Shown piece by piece: positions 26,595 through 35,408 of a DNA stretch of 64,000 nt. Within the stretch, counting starts at the first letter, position 1, and each line of letters begins with the position of its first letter. Below the pieces are notes generated by a model, which saw nothing but the letters and a program-made list of their open reading frames with translations, searched no databases and had not been told where the DNA came from. The translations under genes were made by a program, and so were the position numbers. The DNA is from Pontibacter cellulosilyticus (GTDB lineage Bacteria; Bacteroidota; Bacteroidia; Cytophagales; Hymenobacteraceae). The DNA lies in contig NZ_JACRVF010000008.1 of assembly GCF_014306105.1 (NCBI RefSeq), positions 1-64,000 of the forward strand, written 5' to 3'.

Positions 26595-27341
26595 ATGAAA
26601 GCATTAGAAGGAAAAGTAGCCCTGGTAACGGGAGCATCAAAAGGAATAGGCCGCGCCATCGCAGAGAAATTTGTAGAGGCTGGTGCCAAGGTAGCATTCA
26701 CCTACCTGTCTAGCGTAGAAAAAGGACAAGCCCTAGAGCAGGAGTTATCTGCCAATGGCGGTGTGGCAAAAGGATATCGCTCTGATGCCTCCAACACGGC
26801 ACAGGCCGAGCAGCTGGTAGAGGACGTAGTAAAAGAGTTCGGCAAGATCGACATTGTAGTAAACAATGCCGGCATCACCCGCGACGGTCTGCTGATGCGC
26901 ATGAACGAGGAGCAGTGGGATGCGGTGATCAATACCAACCTGAAGTCTGTGTTTAACGTGACCAAGGCTGCCACCAAGCACATGATGCGCGCCAAAGTTG
27001 GTTCTGTTATCAACATAACTTCTGTGGTAGGTATTAAAGGTAACGCTGGCCAGGCTAACTATGCAGCTTCTAAGGCTGGTATCATCGGCTTTACAAAATC
27101 TGTAGCACTGGAGCTAGGCTCTAGAAACATCCGCTGCAATGCCATTGCCCCTGGCTTTATCGAAACAGAAATGACTGGAGAGCTTGACCAGAAAGTAGTG
27201 GACGAGTGGAGAAAGGCAATTCCATTGAAGCGCGGCGGATCACCGGAGGATGTGGCTAAAGCAGCTGTATTCTTGGCGTCTGACGAGTCGGCTTACATTA
27301 CTGGCCAGACCCTTCAGGTTGACGGTGGCATGCTGACTTAA
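26595..27341 (+). CDS. fabG: 3-oxoacyl-[acyl-carrier-protein] reductase
   Basis: A 248-residue short-chain dehydrogenase that reduces 3-oxoacyl-ACP with NADPH in fatty acid synthesis. NADP loop TGASKGIG at 12-19, NNAG, then the catalytic Ser143, Tyr156 and Lys160 (YAASK) exactly where expected. C-terminal VDGGMLT is the usual FabG ending. Start taken as ATG at 26595; an in-frame TTG nine bases earlier overlaps the promoter -7 box and is unlikely. Monocistronic, although fabG often sits with other fab genes. Strong codon bias without ATA. Confidence 0.94.
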   Translation: MKALEGKVALVTGASKGIGRAIAEKFVEAGAKVAFTYLSSVEKGQALEQELSANGGVAKGYRSDASNTAQAEQLVEDVVKEFGKIDIVVNNAGITRDGLLMRMNEEQWDAVINTNLKSVFNVTKAATKHMMRAKVGSVINITSVVGIKGNAGQANYAASKAGIIGFTKSVALELGSRNIRCNAIAPGFIETEMTGELDQKVVDEWRKAIPLKRGGSPEDVAKAAVFLASDESAYITGQTLQVDGGMLT

Positions 27342-27350
27342 TAGCGTCTT

Positions 27351-27452
27351 GAGTTCTGAGTACCGAGTTAAAAATTATACGACACACGTAACACGATACT
27401 TAATTGTTTAAAGAGAATTAGCTCGGAATTCGTAACTCAGAACTCGGAACTC
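27351..27452. repeat. GAGTTCTGAG inverted repeat pair
   Basis: GAGTTCTGAGTACCGAGTT at 27351-27369 and the inverse type AACTCAGAACTCGGAACTC at 27433-27451 flank about 60 bases after fabG. The same word occurs in direct repeats at 8091-8123. No function known. Confidence 0.55.
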
Positions 27453-27471
27453 ATAATTACTAATTCAATAT

Positions 27472-27510
27472 AGACCAATGCTCCTGCGTTTACGTTAGTA
27501 GCATTGGTCT
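27472..27510 (+). terminator. Terminator downstream of fabG
   Basis: Perfect stem AGACCAATGCT / AGCATTGGTCT with a T-run following. It lies 130 bases past the stop, after the inverted repeat pair. Confidence 0.8.
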
Positions 27511-27586
27511 TTTTCTTTTATCTTTAGTATAAATAAAAGACAAGGCTCCATTCATCTTTCAGCATTTATAATTCATACTTATAAAT

Positions 27587-29665
27587 TTGAACTCGTTCCG
27601 ACTCATAACGACCTACTCCCCCTGGCTTATACTTGCCTGCCTGGCAGTTGGCTTACTATATGCGTGGCTGCTGTACAGCAAGCGGGCACCATGGCCTAAA
27701 AGTATAAATTATGCGCTGGCAGTGCTGCGCTTTGTGGTCGTTAGCTTTATCAGCTTTCTGCTACTGGGGCCTTTAGTGCGGTATGTTTCTAATACTACAC
27801 AAGAGCCAACTATTGTTTTCGCTTTGGATAACTCACAGTCGGTAAAGCTGTTCTCAGACTCGGTGCAGCTGAAACAGGCGGAGCAGGGCTTGCAAAATAT
27901 AGTTTCTAAACTACAGGATGCCGGCTACAAAACTGAGATCAGAACACTTGCCAACGAGCAACAGCAAAGTATAAGCGAGCTTAACTATATCTCAGAAACT
28001 ACAAACCTGAGCCAGCTGCTTTCGCAGGTGCAGGAGGAGTATGCAGAGCAGAACCTGGCGGGTGTGGTATTATTGTCGGATGGTATCGTGAACCAGGGAA
28101 TGTCGCCAGCTTATGCCAACTATGGATATACACTGTACCCTGTGGCTCTAGGTGATACTATTCCTAAAAAAGACGTGCTGGTGGCATCGCTGCGTTACAA
28201 CAAAGTAAACTACAGTGGCAACCGCTTTCCATTAGAGGTAGAACTGCAGCAGGAAGGGTTTGCAGGAAGGCAGGCAAACGTCATACTGAAGGAAAACGGC
28301 AAAGCAATTGCCCGTAAAACCGTTTCGATGCAGGCCGGTCAGCCGGTGCAGCAGGTGCCGTTCCAGGTGCTGGCATCGGGGCTTGGCAAACGCCATTACG
28401 AGGTGGAAGTGCAACCGCTGCAAGGTGAGTTTACCACCCTCAACAACACCAAACATGCTTACATTGATGTAGTAAAAGGCAAAATAAAGGTATTGGTTGC
28501 AGCCGCTGCTCCGCACCCCGACATAAAGGCCATTCGGGCTGCCATAGAGTCTAACGAGAACTATGAAACCACCCTGTACATACCCGGCTTAATGCAGCTA
28601 AAACCACAGGATTATGACGTAGCCGTGCTGCACCAGTTACCAGGACGTGTAGCAGGCGGTGAGGCGGCTCTTAACCTGGTGCGCCAGAAAAACCTGCCTG
28701 CGCTGTACATTCTTGGTCCGCAAAGCGACCTGAACGACTACAACCGTCTGAACGTGGGCCTAAACATCAGCAGCAACGGACAACAGGACGAAGTAACGCC
28801 TATCGCAAACGCTAACTTTACTACTTTTAAGCTACCAGAGGCTGCCCCTGAACGCCTACAGCAGTACCCGCCGGCAAGGGTGCCTTTTGGGGATGTGCGC
28901 CTTAACCCGAACACGGAGGTGGTACTGTACCAGCAGGTAGGGCGCGTAAAAACGAACAAGCCCATGCTGGCCGTGCAAACGTCCGGAGACAAACGCAATG
29001 CTACATTGCTAGCCTCAGGCATCTGGCAATGGCGCATCATCGAGAATGCCAACAACGAGCAGCCCGAAGTATACGATAAGCTCATCACAAACCTGATACA
29101 GCTATTAAGCGCTCCACGAAACAAAAAGCGCCTGAACGTTTACCCTATGCTGACGGAATACACCAGTTCTGAGGAAGTGCGCTTTAACGCAGAAGCCTAC
29201 AACGAAGCACTGGAGCCAATCTACGGACAGAACATCACCTTAAGTATAAAAAACGACGAAGGCCAGACCAGGAACTTTAACTTTGCCAACGGCGAAAATC
29301 AGGCAGGTGTAAATATCGGTACTTTGGATGGGGGTCGTTATACGTATACTGCTACGGCCAGAATTAACGGGCAAATGCAACAAGACAAAGGCGAATTTGT
29401 GGTAGAGGAACTGCAGCTGGAAGCCCTTAATTCCGTAGCTGACCACACGCTGCTTTACCAGCTGGCCAGCAACACCGGCTCTAAATTATACTATCCTGCA
29501 CAACTACAACAGCTGGAGCAAGACATTCTTAAAGCCGAACACAAACCTAAAATCTACAGCTCTGAAGAACTCAAAGACCTGGTAGACCTTAAATGGCTCT
29601 TCTTCCTGCTGCTTGGCTTTATCTGCGTCGAGTGGTTTATACGGAAGTATAACGGCAGCTATTAA
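27587..29665 (+). CDS. VWA-domain membrane protein
   Basis: A 692-residue protein with two N-terminal membrane segments (about 12-30 and 42-64), a von Willebrand A-like region beginning TIVFALDNSQSVKLF and continuing to VVLLSDGIVNQGM (metal-site DxSxS and later D), a long extracytoplasmic part with a glutamine-amidotransferase-like fold, and one C-terminal membrane helix (about 668-686). The layout fits the Bacteroidota membrane proteins found beside MoxR/Bat operons, here alone. The start is TTG at 27587; no ATG occurs before the first membrane segment, so TTG is well supported. Role unknown, probably envelope stress or complex assembly. Confidence 0.82.
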   Translation: MNSFRLITTYSPWLILACLAVGLLYAWLLYSKRAPWPKSINYALAVLRFVVVSFISFLLLGPLVRYVSNTTQEPTIVFALDNSQSVKLFSDSVQLKQAEQGLQNIVSKLQDAGYKTEIRTLANEQQQSISELNYISETTNLSQLLSQVQEEYAEQNLAGVVLLSDGIVNQGMSPAYANYGYTLYPVALGDTIPKKDVLVASLRYNKVNYSGNRFPLEVELQQEGFAGRQANVILKENGKAIARKTVSMQAGQPVQQVPFQVLASGLGKRHYEVEVQPLQGEFTTLNNTKHAYIDVVKGKIKVLVAAAAPHPDIKAIRAAIESNENYETTLYIPGLMQLKPQDYDVAVLHQLPGRVAGGEAALNLVRQKNLPALYILGPQSDLNDYNRLNVGLNISSNGQQDEVTPIANANFTTFKLPEAAPERLQQYPPARVPFGDVRLNPNTEVVLYQQVGRVKTNKPMLAVQTSGDKRNATLLASGIWQWRIIENANNEQPEVYDKLITNLIQLLSAPRNKKRLNVYPMLTEYTSSEEVRFNAEAYNEALEPIYGQNITLSIKNDEGQTRNFNFANGENQAGVNIGTLDGGRYTYTATARINGQMQQDKGEFVVEELQLEALNSVADHTLLYQLASNTGSKLYYPAQLQQLEQDILKAEHKPKIYSSEELKDLVDLKWLFFLLLGFICVEWFIRKYNGSY

Positions 29666-29757
29666 AGTGCTGGTTTATATTTAAGGTAAACGAGTTAGCG
29701 CTGCAACTATTCCATGTATTCCGGGATCATATAGTTACACCTTAAGCTCGCTGCTAT

Positions 29758-30228
29758 ATGAAAAACTTACTTCTTGCTCTATTGCTGCTTTACGCAGTTA
29801 CTTCCTGCTCCAAAGAAGCAGAGCTAGACACAACTCCAACTGAATTTTCTGCTGATCAGTATCCGCAGAAATGGCAGCTTGTAAGCATGACTGGTAATAT
29901 TGCCAATATGCCTGCCCAAACAGGTGCTGCTATGGCATGGCAGGAGTATTACATTATAAAAGCTAATGGCACTTTCTGTAAAACAAGGGAACATGCTGGC
30001 ATTACAACATCTGCATCCGGCACCTACAAGATAGATGCTACAACTGACATGAATTACTTAAAGCTGACTTATGAAAATGACAGCGACATCATCGGAAACT
30101 GCATAGTAGAACCAACAGAAACGCTACAATTCCAGTCTGAAATAACGCTTGTATTGGGCGAATGGAGCATGTGCGATGGCCCAAGATTAGAATACAAGAG
30201 AGTTACATACGACGGAAAAGAGGATTAA
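29758..30228 (+). CDS. Small lipoprotein, lipocalin-like
   Basis: A 156-residue protein with a lipobox (AVTSCSKE, Cys about 17). The core KWQLVSMTGNIAN, then YYIIKANGTFCKTRE and ASGTYKI, then a beta-rich C-terminus, resembles the small lipocalin-type lipoproteins of Bacteroidota (W-x-L...G-F...GTY pattern). Four cysteines after the lipobox could form disulfides. Ligand unknown. Starts 92 bases after the VWA gene and may be on its own promoter. Confidence 0.65.
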   Translation: MKNLLLALLLLYAVTSCSKEAELDTTPTEFSADQYPQKWQLVSMTGNIANMPAQTGAAMAWQEYYIIKANGTFCKTREHAGITTSASGTYKIDATTDMNYLKLTYENDSDIIGNCIVEPTETLQFQSEITLVLGEWSMCDGPRLEYKRVTYDGKED

Positions 30229-30436
30229 TAGCATCTGAATAAACTTTTTATCTGCGTGAGTTAGCAGTTTGTGTATACTTTAACAGGAGGGTCACAAACT
30301 TTTAGCTTACGCTGCTACTACCAGCAATGTAGCTCAACGTAACCTACCTTTATTAAACCAAGCACCCATCAACAACTAAACAATAGTATAAGTATATTTA
30401 CAGAAAAACAGCCACTGCAACTATACTTATAAAACT

Positions 30437-31042
30437 ATGACAAACACCACCATCCCCTCTCCTTTTATACTTGAAACGGAGCGCATGTACCTGCGCCTGC
30501 TGTCCCCGGAAGTATACGGTTACCTTTTCACGAACTGCTCCGACAAGGAGATTAAAGAATACTTCGGTTTTACCACAGAAGAGGAACTTAATGCTGAAAA
30601 AGAAAAGTATAGCAAGGGTTATACCACCTACTTCGTATCCTTCGCTAACTTTCATCTGCTGGACAAGCAAAGCGGCCGGGTATTGGGTAGTTGCGGTTAC
30701 CATACTTGGATTCCAAAGCACAGAAGAGCTGAAGTAGGCTACTACCTGCTACACGACCAGGACAAAGGCAAGGGACTGATGACTGAAGCACTTGGTCCCA
30801 TACTCAGGTATGGCTTTGAGCAGATGAAGCTACACAGAATTGAGGCGCTTTTAGCAGACTACAATACCCCATCGGTTAGGTTACTGAAGCGTTTTGGTTT
30901 TAAAGACGAAGGAACTGTGAGGGGACATTATGTGGTGGATGGGATAAATGAAGACTCAGTTTTGGTATCTTTGTTGCTGCCAGAGTACGAACAATTAAAG
31001 AGCTCCTGGAACTTAGCCATACAGCCTGTCCAGAGCAATTAA
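30437..31042 (+). CDS. GNAT acetyltransferase, RimJ/RimL type
   Basis: A 201-residue acetyltransferase. The opening ILETERMYLRLLSPE is the signature start of the RimJ/RimL group; GSCGYHTW, then EVGYYLLHDQDKGKGLMTEAL (acetyl-CoA loop) and RIEALLADYNTPSVRLLKRFGF complete the fold. Members modify ribosomal proteins or small substrates; no target can be given. A pseudouridine synthase gene follows 19 bases later, so the two may be cotranscribed. Confidence 0.9.
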   Translation: MTNTTIPSPFILETERMYLRLLSPEVYGYLFTNCSDKEIKEYFGFTTEEELNAEKEKYSKGYTTYFVSFANFHLLDKQSGRVLGSCGYHTWIPKHRRAEVGYYLLHDQDKGKGLMTEALGPILRYGFEQMKLHRIEALLADYNTPSVRLLKRFGFKDEGTVRGHYVVDGINEDSVLVSLLLPEYEQLKSSWNLAIQPVQSN

Positions 31043-31061
31043 CTAAAACCGCCTGATCCAC

Positions 31062-31742
31062 TTGAGATACTTTATACTAAACAAACCTTACGAGGTGCTC
31101 ACACAGTTTACCGACGAGGCCGGCAGAGCCACCTTAAAGGATTTTGTCTCTGTACCTAACATTTATCCTGTCGGCCGCCTCGATTACGACAGCGAGGGTA
31201 TGGTGTTGCTAACTGATGACAAAACACTGCAGCACCGCCTCTCCGACCCACAGTTTAAGGTAGAGAAAACTTATTGGGTTCAGGTAGAAGGCATCCCTAC
31301 AGACGAGGCGCTGACACGTTTACGGTTGGGCGTAGTGATCAAGGGCACAAAAACCTCACCTGCAAAAGCACAGCTTCTGGAAGAGGAACCGCAAGTATGG
31401 GAACGTTCCACCCCTATCCGTTTCCGGAAGAACATTCCTACCTCCTGGCTCGAGATCAAAATTTCACAGGGCATGAACCGACAGGTGCGCCGCATGACAG
31501 CCGCTGTTGGCTACCCTACCCTGCGCCTGATACGTCCGGCCATTGGTCAGCTTACGTTGGGCAGATTACAGCCAGGCGAGTACCGTGAGCTTAACCCTGA
31601 AGAGGTAACCCAGCTAAAAGTAATTGCCGCTAAAGCCCCCAAATCAACCACAGGCAAAAGAACTGGAACCTTTGGCACTAAAGGTAAAAGCAGCGGCAAA
31701 AAGCCGGGCAGCAAAGGCGGCTTCCGGAAGCAGATAAACTAA
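31062..31742 (+). CDS. RsuA/RluB/E/F-family pseudouridine synthase (RluE-like)
   Basis: A 226-residue RNA-modifying enzyme. It lacks an S4 domain and starts directly with YFILNKPYEVLTQF, like RluE, which makes pseudouridine 2457 of 23S rRNA in E. coli. Catalytic Asp41 is in GRLDYDSEG (38-46), with the later KTYWVQVEG and GMNRQVRRM blocks. A Lys/Gly-rich tail of about 30 residues extends beyond the usual end and probably aids RNA binding. The start codon is TTG at 31062; no ATG is available before the conserved N-terminus. Confidence 0.9.
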   Translation: MRYFILNKPYEVLTQFTDEAGRATLKDFVSVPNIYPVGRLDYDSEGMVLLTDDKTLQHRLSDPQFKVEKTYWVQVEGIPTDEALTRLRLGVVIKGTKTSPAKAQLLEEEPQVWERSTPIRFRKNIPTSWLEIKISQGMNRQVRRMTAAVGYPTLRLIRPAIGQLTLGRLQPGEYRELNPEEVTQLKVIAAKAPKSTTGKRTGTFGTKGKSSGKKPGSKGGFRKQIN

Positions 31743-31754
31743 GGAAAATTCCTC

Positions 31755-32174
31755 ATGAAGCTTTAAGCTATACTTTTAAGCCTGCTTGTTACTACTACTC
31801 TGGTCTCCTGCACCACGAAGTATGGTTCCGTTAATGAGAAAGTATACCAAAAGAATTTAAGAAGTGCTTTTATTAATGATTTTAAAACGGCTAGCTTCTG
31901 CAAATGCCTGGAGTACGGAAACAACAACAAGCTGGATTTGAGAAATGATATCAGCTGTGCCTATCCAGATTATATGTACACAGAGATAGCCTTTATTGAT
32001 AGCTTGGCCAAGGCAGAAAGGAGCAAGATACAGCTAGATTCTGTGGCTCGCATAGGTAAAGTGGCCGAAGGAATGGAAGGAAAAAGAGTAATAGATATCT
32101 GCCTGGAGTTTTAACAAAACAAAGAACTTGATGCACTTGCAAAGGCACGTTATGATATTATTGAGAAAAAGTAG
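31755..32174 (+). pseudogene. Lipoprotein gene with two in-frame TAA codons
   Basis: From ATG at 31755 one frame runs 140 codons to TAG at 32172-32174, interrupted only by TAA at codon 4 (31764-31766) and TAA at 32112-32114. Read through, it gives a lipoprotein signal (AILLSLLVTTTLVSCTTK) and a body with FCKCLEYGNNNKLDLR, then a C-terminal QNKELDALAKARYDIIEKK. There are no frameshifts, and no ATG, GTG or TTG lies between the first TAA and the lipobox Cys. The likely explanation is a recently inactivated gene; recoding is a remote alternative. I do not recognise the family. Confidence 0.75.
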
Positions 32175-32213
32175 AAAAACTGACAAACTTCAAAGTACAC
32201 ATTGCGCTAAACT

Positions 32214-32777
32214 ATGAAAACCACTGCCATCGAGGTTCCTGTTTCAGAAAACTTAAAGCTCCGCGAGGTATCTGTTAACGATACCTCAGCAGTTTTTAAG
32301 CTTATTGATTCAAACAGAGAGTACTTGCGCAAGTGGCTCCCTTTTGTTGATTACACAAAAGCTGTATCTGACACGGAGGCTTTCATAAAATCTGTAACGG
32401 CAGAGGGTAAGATTTCCGACCTGGTGTTCATCGTGCTATACAAGGGACAGCATGCAGGTATAATCGGTTTTAAAAGTATAGACGCGGTTAACCTGAAACT
32501 GGAAGTAGGATATTGGCTGGCTGAAAACCAGCAGCACAGAGGCATCATAACACGCAGCTGTTCTGCGCTTATAAAATATGCCTTTGAAAAAATGAAGATG
32601 AACCGGATACAGATAAAGGTGGGCATCGGTAACACACGCAGCAACGCTATTCCAAAGAAGCTAGGCTTTACGTTTGAGGGCATAGAGCGCGATGGCGAAC
32701 TATTAAGCAATGGCCAGTTCCACAATCTGGAAGTATACAGCCTGCTACGAAAAGAGTGGGACCACAAACAGGGCTAA
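32214..32777 (+). CDS. GNAT acetyltransferase, RimJ/RimL type
   Basis: A 187-residue acetyltransferase resembling RimL (ribosomal L7/L12 serine acetylase) and its paralogues: LKLREVSVNDTSAVFKLID at the start, EVGYWLAENQQHRGIITRS around the acetyl-CoA loop, then YAFEKMKMNRIQIKVGIGNTRS and KKLGFTFEG. The acetyl-CoA loop (QHRGIITRS) matches the group pattern. Third GNAT of the window. Substrate unknown. It begins 40 bases after the broken lipoprotein gene. Confidence 0.9.
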   Translation: MKTTAIEVPVSENLKLREVSVNDTSAVFKLIDSNREYLRKWLPFVDYTKAVSDTEAFIKSVTAEGKISDLVFIVLYKGQHAGIIGFKSIDAVNLKLEVGYWLAENQQHRGIITRSCSALIKYAFEKMKMNRIQIKVGIGNTRSNAIPKKLGFTFEGIERDGELLSNGQFHNLEVYSLLRKEWDHKQG

Positions 32778-32791
32778 CAGTTTTGCACCTC

Positions 32792-33853
32792 CTATACTTG
32801 CGTTTTCCCTTCCTCGTTTCCATTTCCTAACAAGATAGAAACAGACCGCATCTGTTCGTGTTTATCGGCAATGAGCTTAAGTATAGCCAGGAAAGGAATA
32901 AACAGAATCATACCGGATGCTCCCCACAGTATACCGCCAGCCACAATAGCCAATAACGTAAACAGCATATTCACGCGCAGCCTATAACTCACTGCCCACG
33001 GGAAAATAAGATTTGCCTCCAGGTACTGCACTACCGCAAACACAATCACCACCCCAATCGGATACCAGATGTTGTCGTAGGTAACCCAGGCAATGGCCAT
33101 GGGCAGTATGGCTCCGATGGTGATACCCACATAAGGAATAAACGTAAGTATAGAGGCCACAATTCCGAAGAAAATAGCATGCGGTATGTTTAGTAGCAAG
33201 AGCCCGATACTATTTAAGACTGCTACCACCAGGTACACAATGGCCATGCCTTTAATAAAGTTGTAGTAGGTTGTAATGGTTTCGTGCAGGATGGTGCGGA
33301 TCTTCTTCTGCTCGCTTTTTTCGAACAGCACGAAAAGCCCCTGCGCCAACTGTTCGCGGTAGTAAAGTATAAGCGCAATGTAAATGGGTATCAGGAGCAG
33401 CAGCACCAAACTGACAGCAGAAGTATAAAGAACCCCCTGGGCCATCCCAAAAACAGACGAGACCGCATCTGCAGCAAAGCTCTCCAACCACTCCTTCTGC
33501 CTTCCAACACCTATTTCATAAGTGCTTTCTATGTGCTCGCTCAGTTTCTCCCAGGTGCTTATTAACTTGGCATGCACATTCGGCCATTCTTTGGTAAAGC
33601 TCAACATTTGCCGCACCAGCAGCCACACCAGCAGCCCTACAATAATAAGTAATAGCAAAAGACACAGCGCAATGGCAGCCCAACGGGGTACCTTTTTTGC
33701 CTCCAGCCATCTGCAGATCGGGTAAAGCAAGAAGCTGATGAGAAGCGCAAAGCTTAAGGGGATAAACAGATTCTTTCCAAAGTAAAGTATAACTGCTGTC
33801 AGCACAATAAATAACAGCAATTTTATCCAGTTCACTTTGGGTTGGCTATCCAT
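32792..33853 (-). CDS. AI-2E family transporter (second copy)
   Basis: A 353-residue protein with about eight membrane segments and the family blocks FIPYVGITIGAILPM and YLEANLIFPWAVSYRLRVNM, close in layout to the permease at 9623-10780 but clearly diverged from it. The long amphipathic segment (about 70-150) between membrane segments is normal for the family. Substrate unknown. Convergent with the acetyltransferase gene across 14 bases and divergent from the M28 peptidase. Confidence 0.9.
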   Translation of the reverse strand: MDSQPKVNWIKLLLFIVLTAVILYFGKNLFIPLSFALLISFLLYPICRWLEAKKVPRWAAIALCLLLLLIIVGLLVWLLVRQMLSFTKEWPNVHAKLISTWEKLSEHIESTYEIGVGRQKEWLESFAADAVSSVFGMAQGVLYTSAVSLVLLLLIPIYIALILYYREQLAQGLFVLFEKSEQKKIRTILHETITTYYNFIKGMAIVYLVVAVLNSIGLLLLNIPHAIFFGIVASILTFIPYVGITIGAILPMAIAWVTYDNIWYPIGVVIVFAVVQYLEANLIFPWAVSYRLRVNMLFTLLAIVAGGILWGASGMILFIPFLAILKLIADKHEQMRSVSILLGNGNEEGKTQV

Positions 33854-33946
33854 AAAAAACAGGTATATTAGTGTTTAAATATAACACTTATACTTTATTA
33901 TCAGACGTTAACATCTACACTTAAAATTACACTTTCTCTATCTACT

Positions 33947-35251
33947 ATGACTAAACTAAAAATTGCCGCGCTTGCCCTTGTGGCCTTAACCTGGGGTGAA
34001 GTGGCGCAGGCCCAAAAACTGAGGGGCATCGAAGAGCCTGAGGTAACACGCCTGATGAAAACATTGAGCGCAGACGACATGCAGGGCCGTGCTTCTTTTA
34101 CGCCCGGAGGTGAAAAAGCGGCTGATTTTATCGCAAATGAATTCGAGAAGACTAAGCTTAAACCTTTGCCTGGCGAAGTAGATTTTAAGCAAACGTTTAA
34201 AGTATACCACATGTCTCCGGCTACCATTACCGTTAGCCTTAACGGAGAAGCGCAGCCTGCCGAGAACCTGTTTTCCAGAACAAACCACCAGCAAATAAAC
34301 TGGACAAACCCGGAGGGAGTAGAGGTAGTTGCGATCACAGAGGCAGAGGACTTCAGAAAAGCCTTTGGCCAGGTTAGCAGACTGGAGAAAGATGCACTGG
34401 TGCTGGTACACCCAAAGCATAAGAGCATGTTCACTGCTTACCAGCGCCACCTGCGCAACGGCTCTGTGCTTAAAGAAACCGGCACAGGCACGAGCAAAGT
34501 ATTTGTGCTAACGGAGCAAAGCACAGCCCCTGCTTTTACTGTAACTGCAGAGAATAAGATAGAAGAAAAGAAGCTGACGAATGTAGGAGGCATGATAGAA
34601 GGCAAGCGTAAAAACGAGTATGTTGTTTTCTCGGGCCACTATGACCACATAGGCATACAGAAGCCAACCGACGGCGACAGCATTGCCAACGGCGCCGACG
34701 ACGATGCCTCAGGCATTACAGCCATGATGACGCTGGCCAAACATTTTAAAAAGCAGGGCAAGCCAGAGCGCAGCATCCTGTTTGTAGCCTTTGCGGCAGA
34801 AGAGATAGGCGGCTATGGCTCCAGGCATTTTTCTGAGCAACTAAACCCTGAAGAGATTGTGGCTATGTTTAACATCGAGATGGTAGGCAAACCTTCTAAA
34901 TTCGGACCAAATAGTGCTTACTTAACCGGATTCGAAAGATCTAACTTAGGGGAGCTCATGCAAAACAACCTGCAAGGCACTACCTACAGCATTCACCCGG
35001 ACCCATACCCGGAGCAGAATCTTTTTTACCGTTCCGACAATGCCACCCTTGCCCGCTTAGGCGTTCCAGCTCACACTATCTCTTCGGTGCAGATAGATAA
35101 AGACAAAACTTACCATACTGTTAATGATGAGTTTGAACAACTGGACATGGCACACATGACAAGTATGATCAAAGCCATTGCCACTGCCTCTAAAAGCGTA
35201 GTTAACGGTAAAGACACCCCAACCAGAGTAGACAAGACGCAAGTGCAGTAA
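33947..35251 (+). CDS. Secreted M28-family metallopeptidase
   Basis: A 434-residue aminopeptidase with a signal peptide (1-22, ending EVAQAQ). Two-zinc site: His231 (GHYDHIG), Asp251/252 (NGADDDASG), Glu285/286 (FAAEEIGG), Glu311 (FNIEMVG) and His390 (TYHTVNDE), all present, so it should be active. A PA-like inserted region precedes the catalytic domain. It probably digests peptides in the periplasm or outside. Monocistronic, closed by a terminator. Confidence 0.92.
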   Translation: MTKLKIAALALVALTWGEVAQAQKLRGIEEPEVTRLMKTLSADDMQGRASFTPGGEKAADFIANEFEKTKLKPLPGEVDFKQTFKVYHMSPATITVSLNGEAQPAENLFSRTNHQQINWTNPEGVEVVAITEAEDFRKAFGQVSRLEKDALVLVHPKHKSMFTAYQRHLRNGSVLKETGTGTSKVFVLTEQSTAPAFTVTAENKIEEKKLTNVGGMIEGKRKNEYVVFSGHYDHIGIQKPTDGDSIANGADDDASGITAMMTLAKHFKKQGKPERSILFVAFAAEEIGGYGSRHFSEQLNPEEIVAMFNIEMVGKPSKFGPNSAYLTGFERSNLGELMQNNLQGTTYSIHPDPYPEQNLFYRSDNATLARLGVPAHTISSVQIDKDKTYHTVNDEFEQLDMAHMTSMIKAIATASKSVVNGKDTPTRVDKTQVQ

Positions 35252-35280
35252 TTGCACTGATATTCGTGAAATAAATTATA

Positions 35281-35304
35281 AAGGCGCTCCTAACAGGGCG
35301 CCTT
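35281..35304 (+). terminator. Terminator of the M28 gene
   Basis: Stem AAGGCGC / GCGCCTT around a 10-base loop, 30 bases past the stop, then T-rich sequence. Confidence 0.8.
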
Positions 35305-35408
35305 TCTTACATTATATTCACCCATAACTTAGTGTTATTCACATATTTACAAACAAATAAAACTATCCTTCACAATTTTATACTCGTATAAAAAAAGTAT
35401 AAAGTATA

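Noticed and set aside
31755..32174. Selenocysteine or pyrrolysine recoding in the lipoprotein frame
   Set aside because: The internal stops are TAA, not TGA or TAG, and no recoding element is visible.
33901..34450. Minus-strand open frames opposite the M28 peptidase
   Set aside because: Overlap a well-supported gene and have no recognisable domain.
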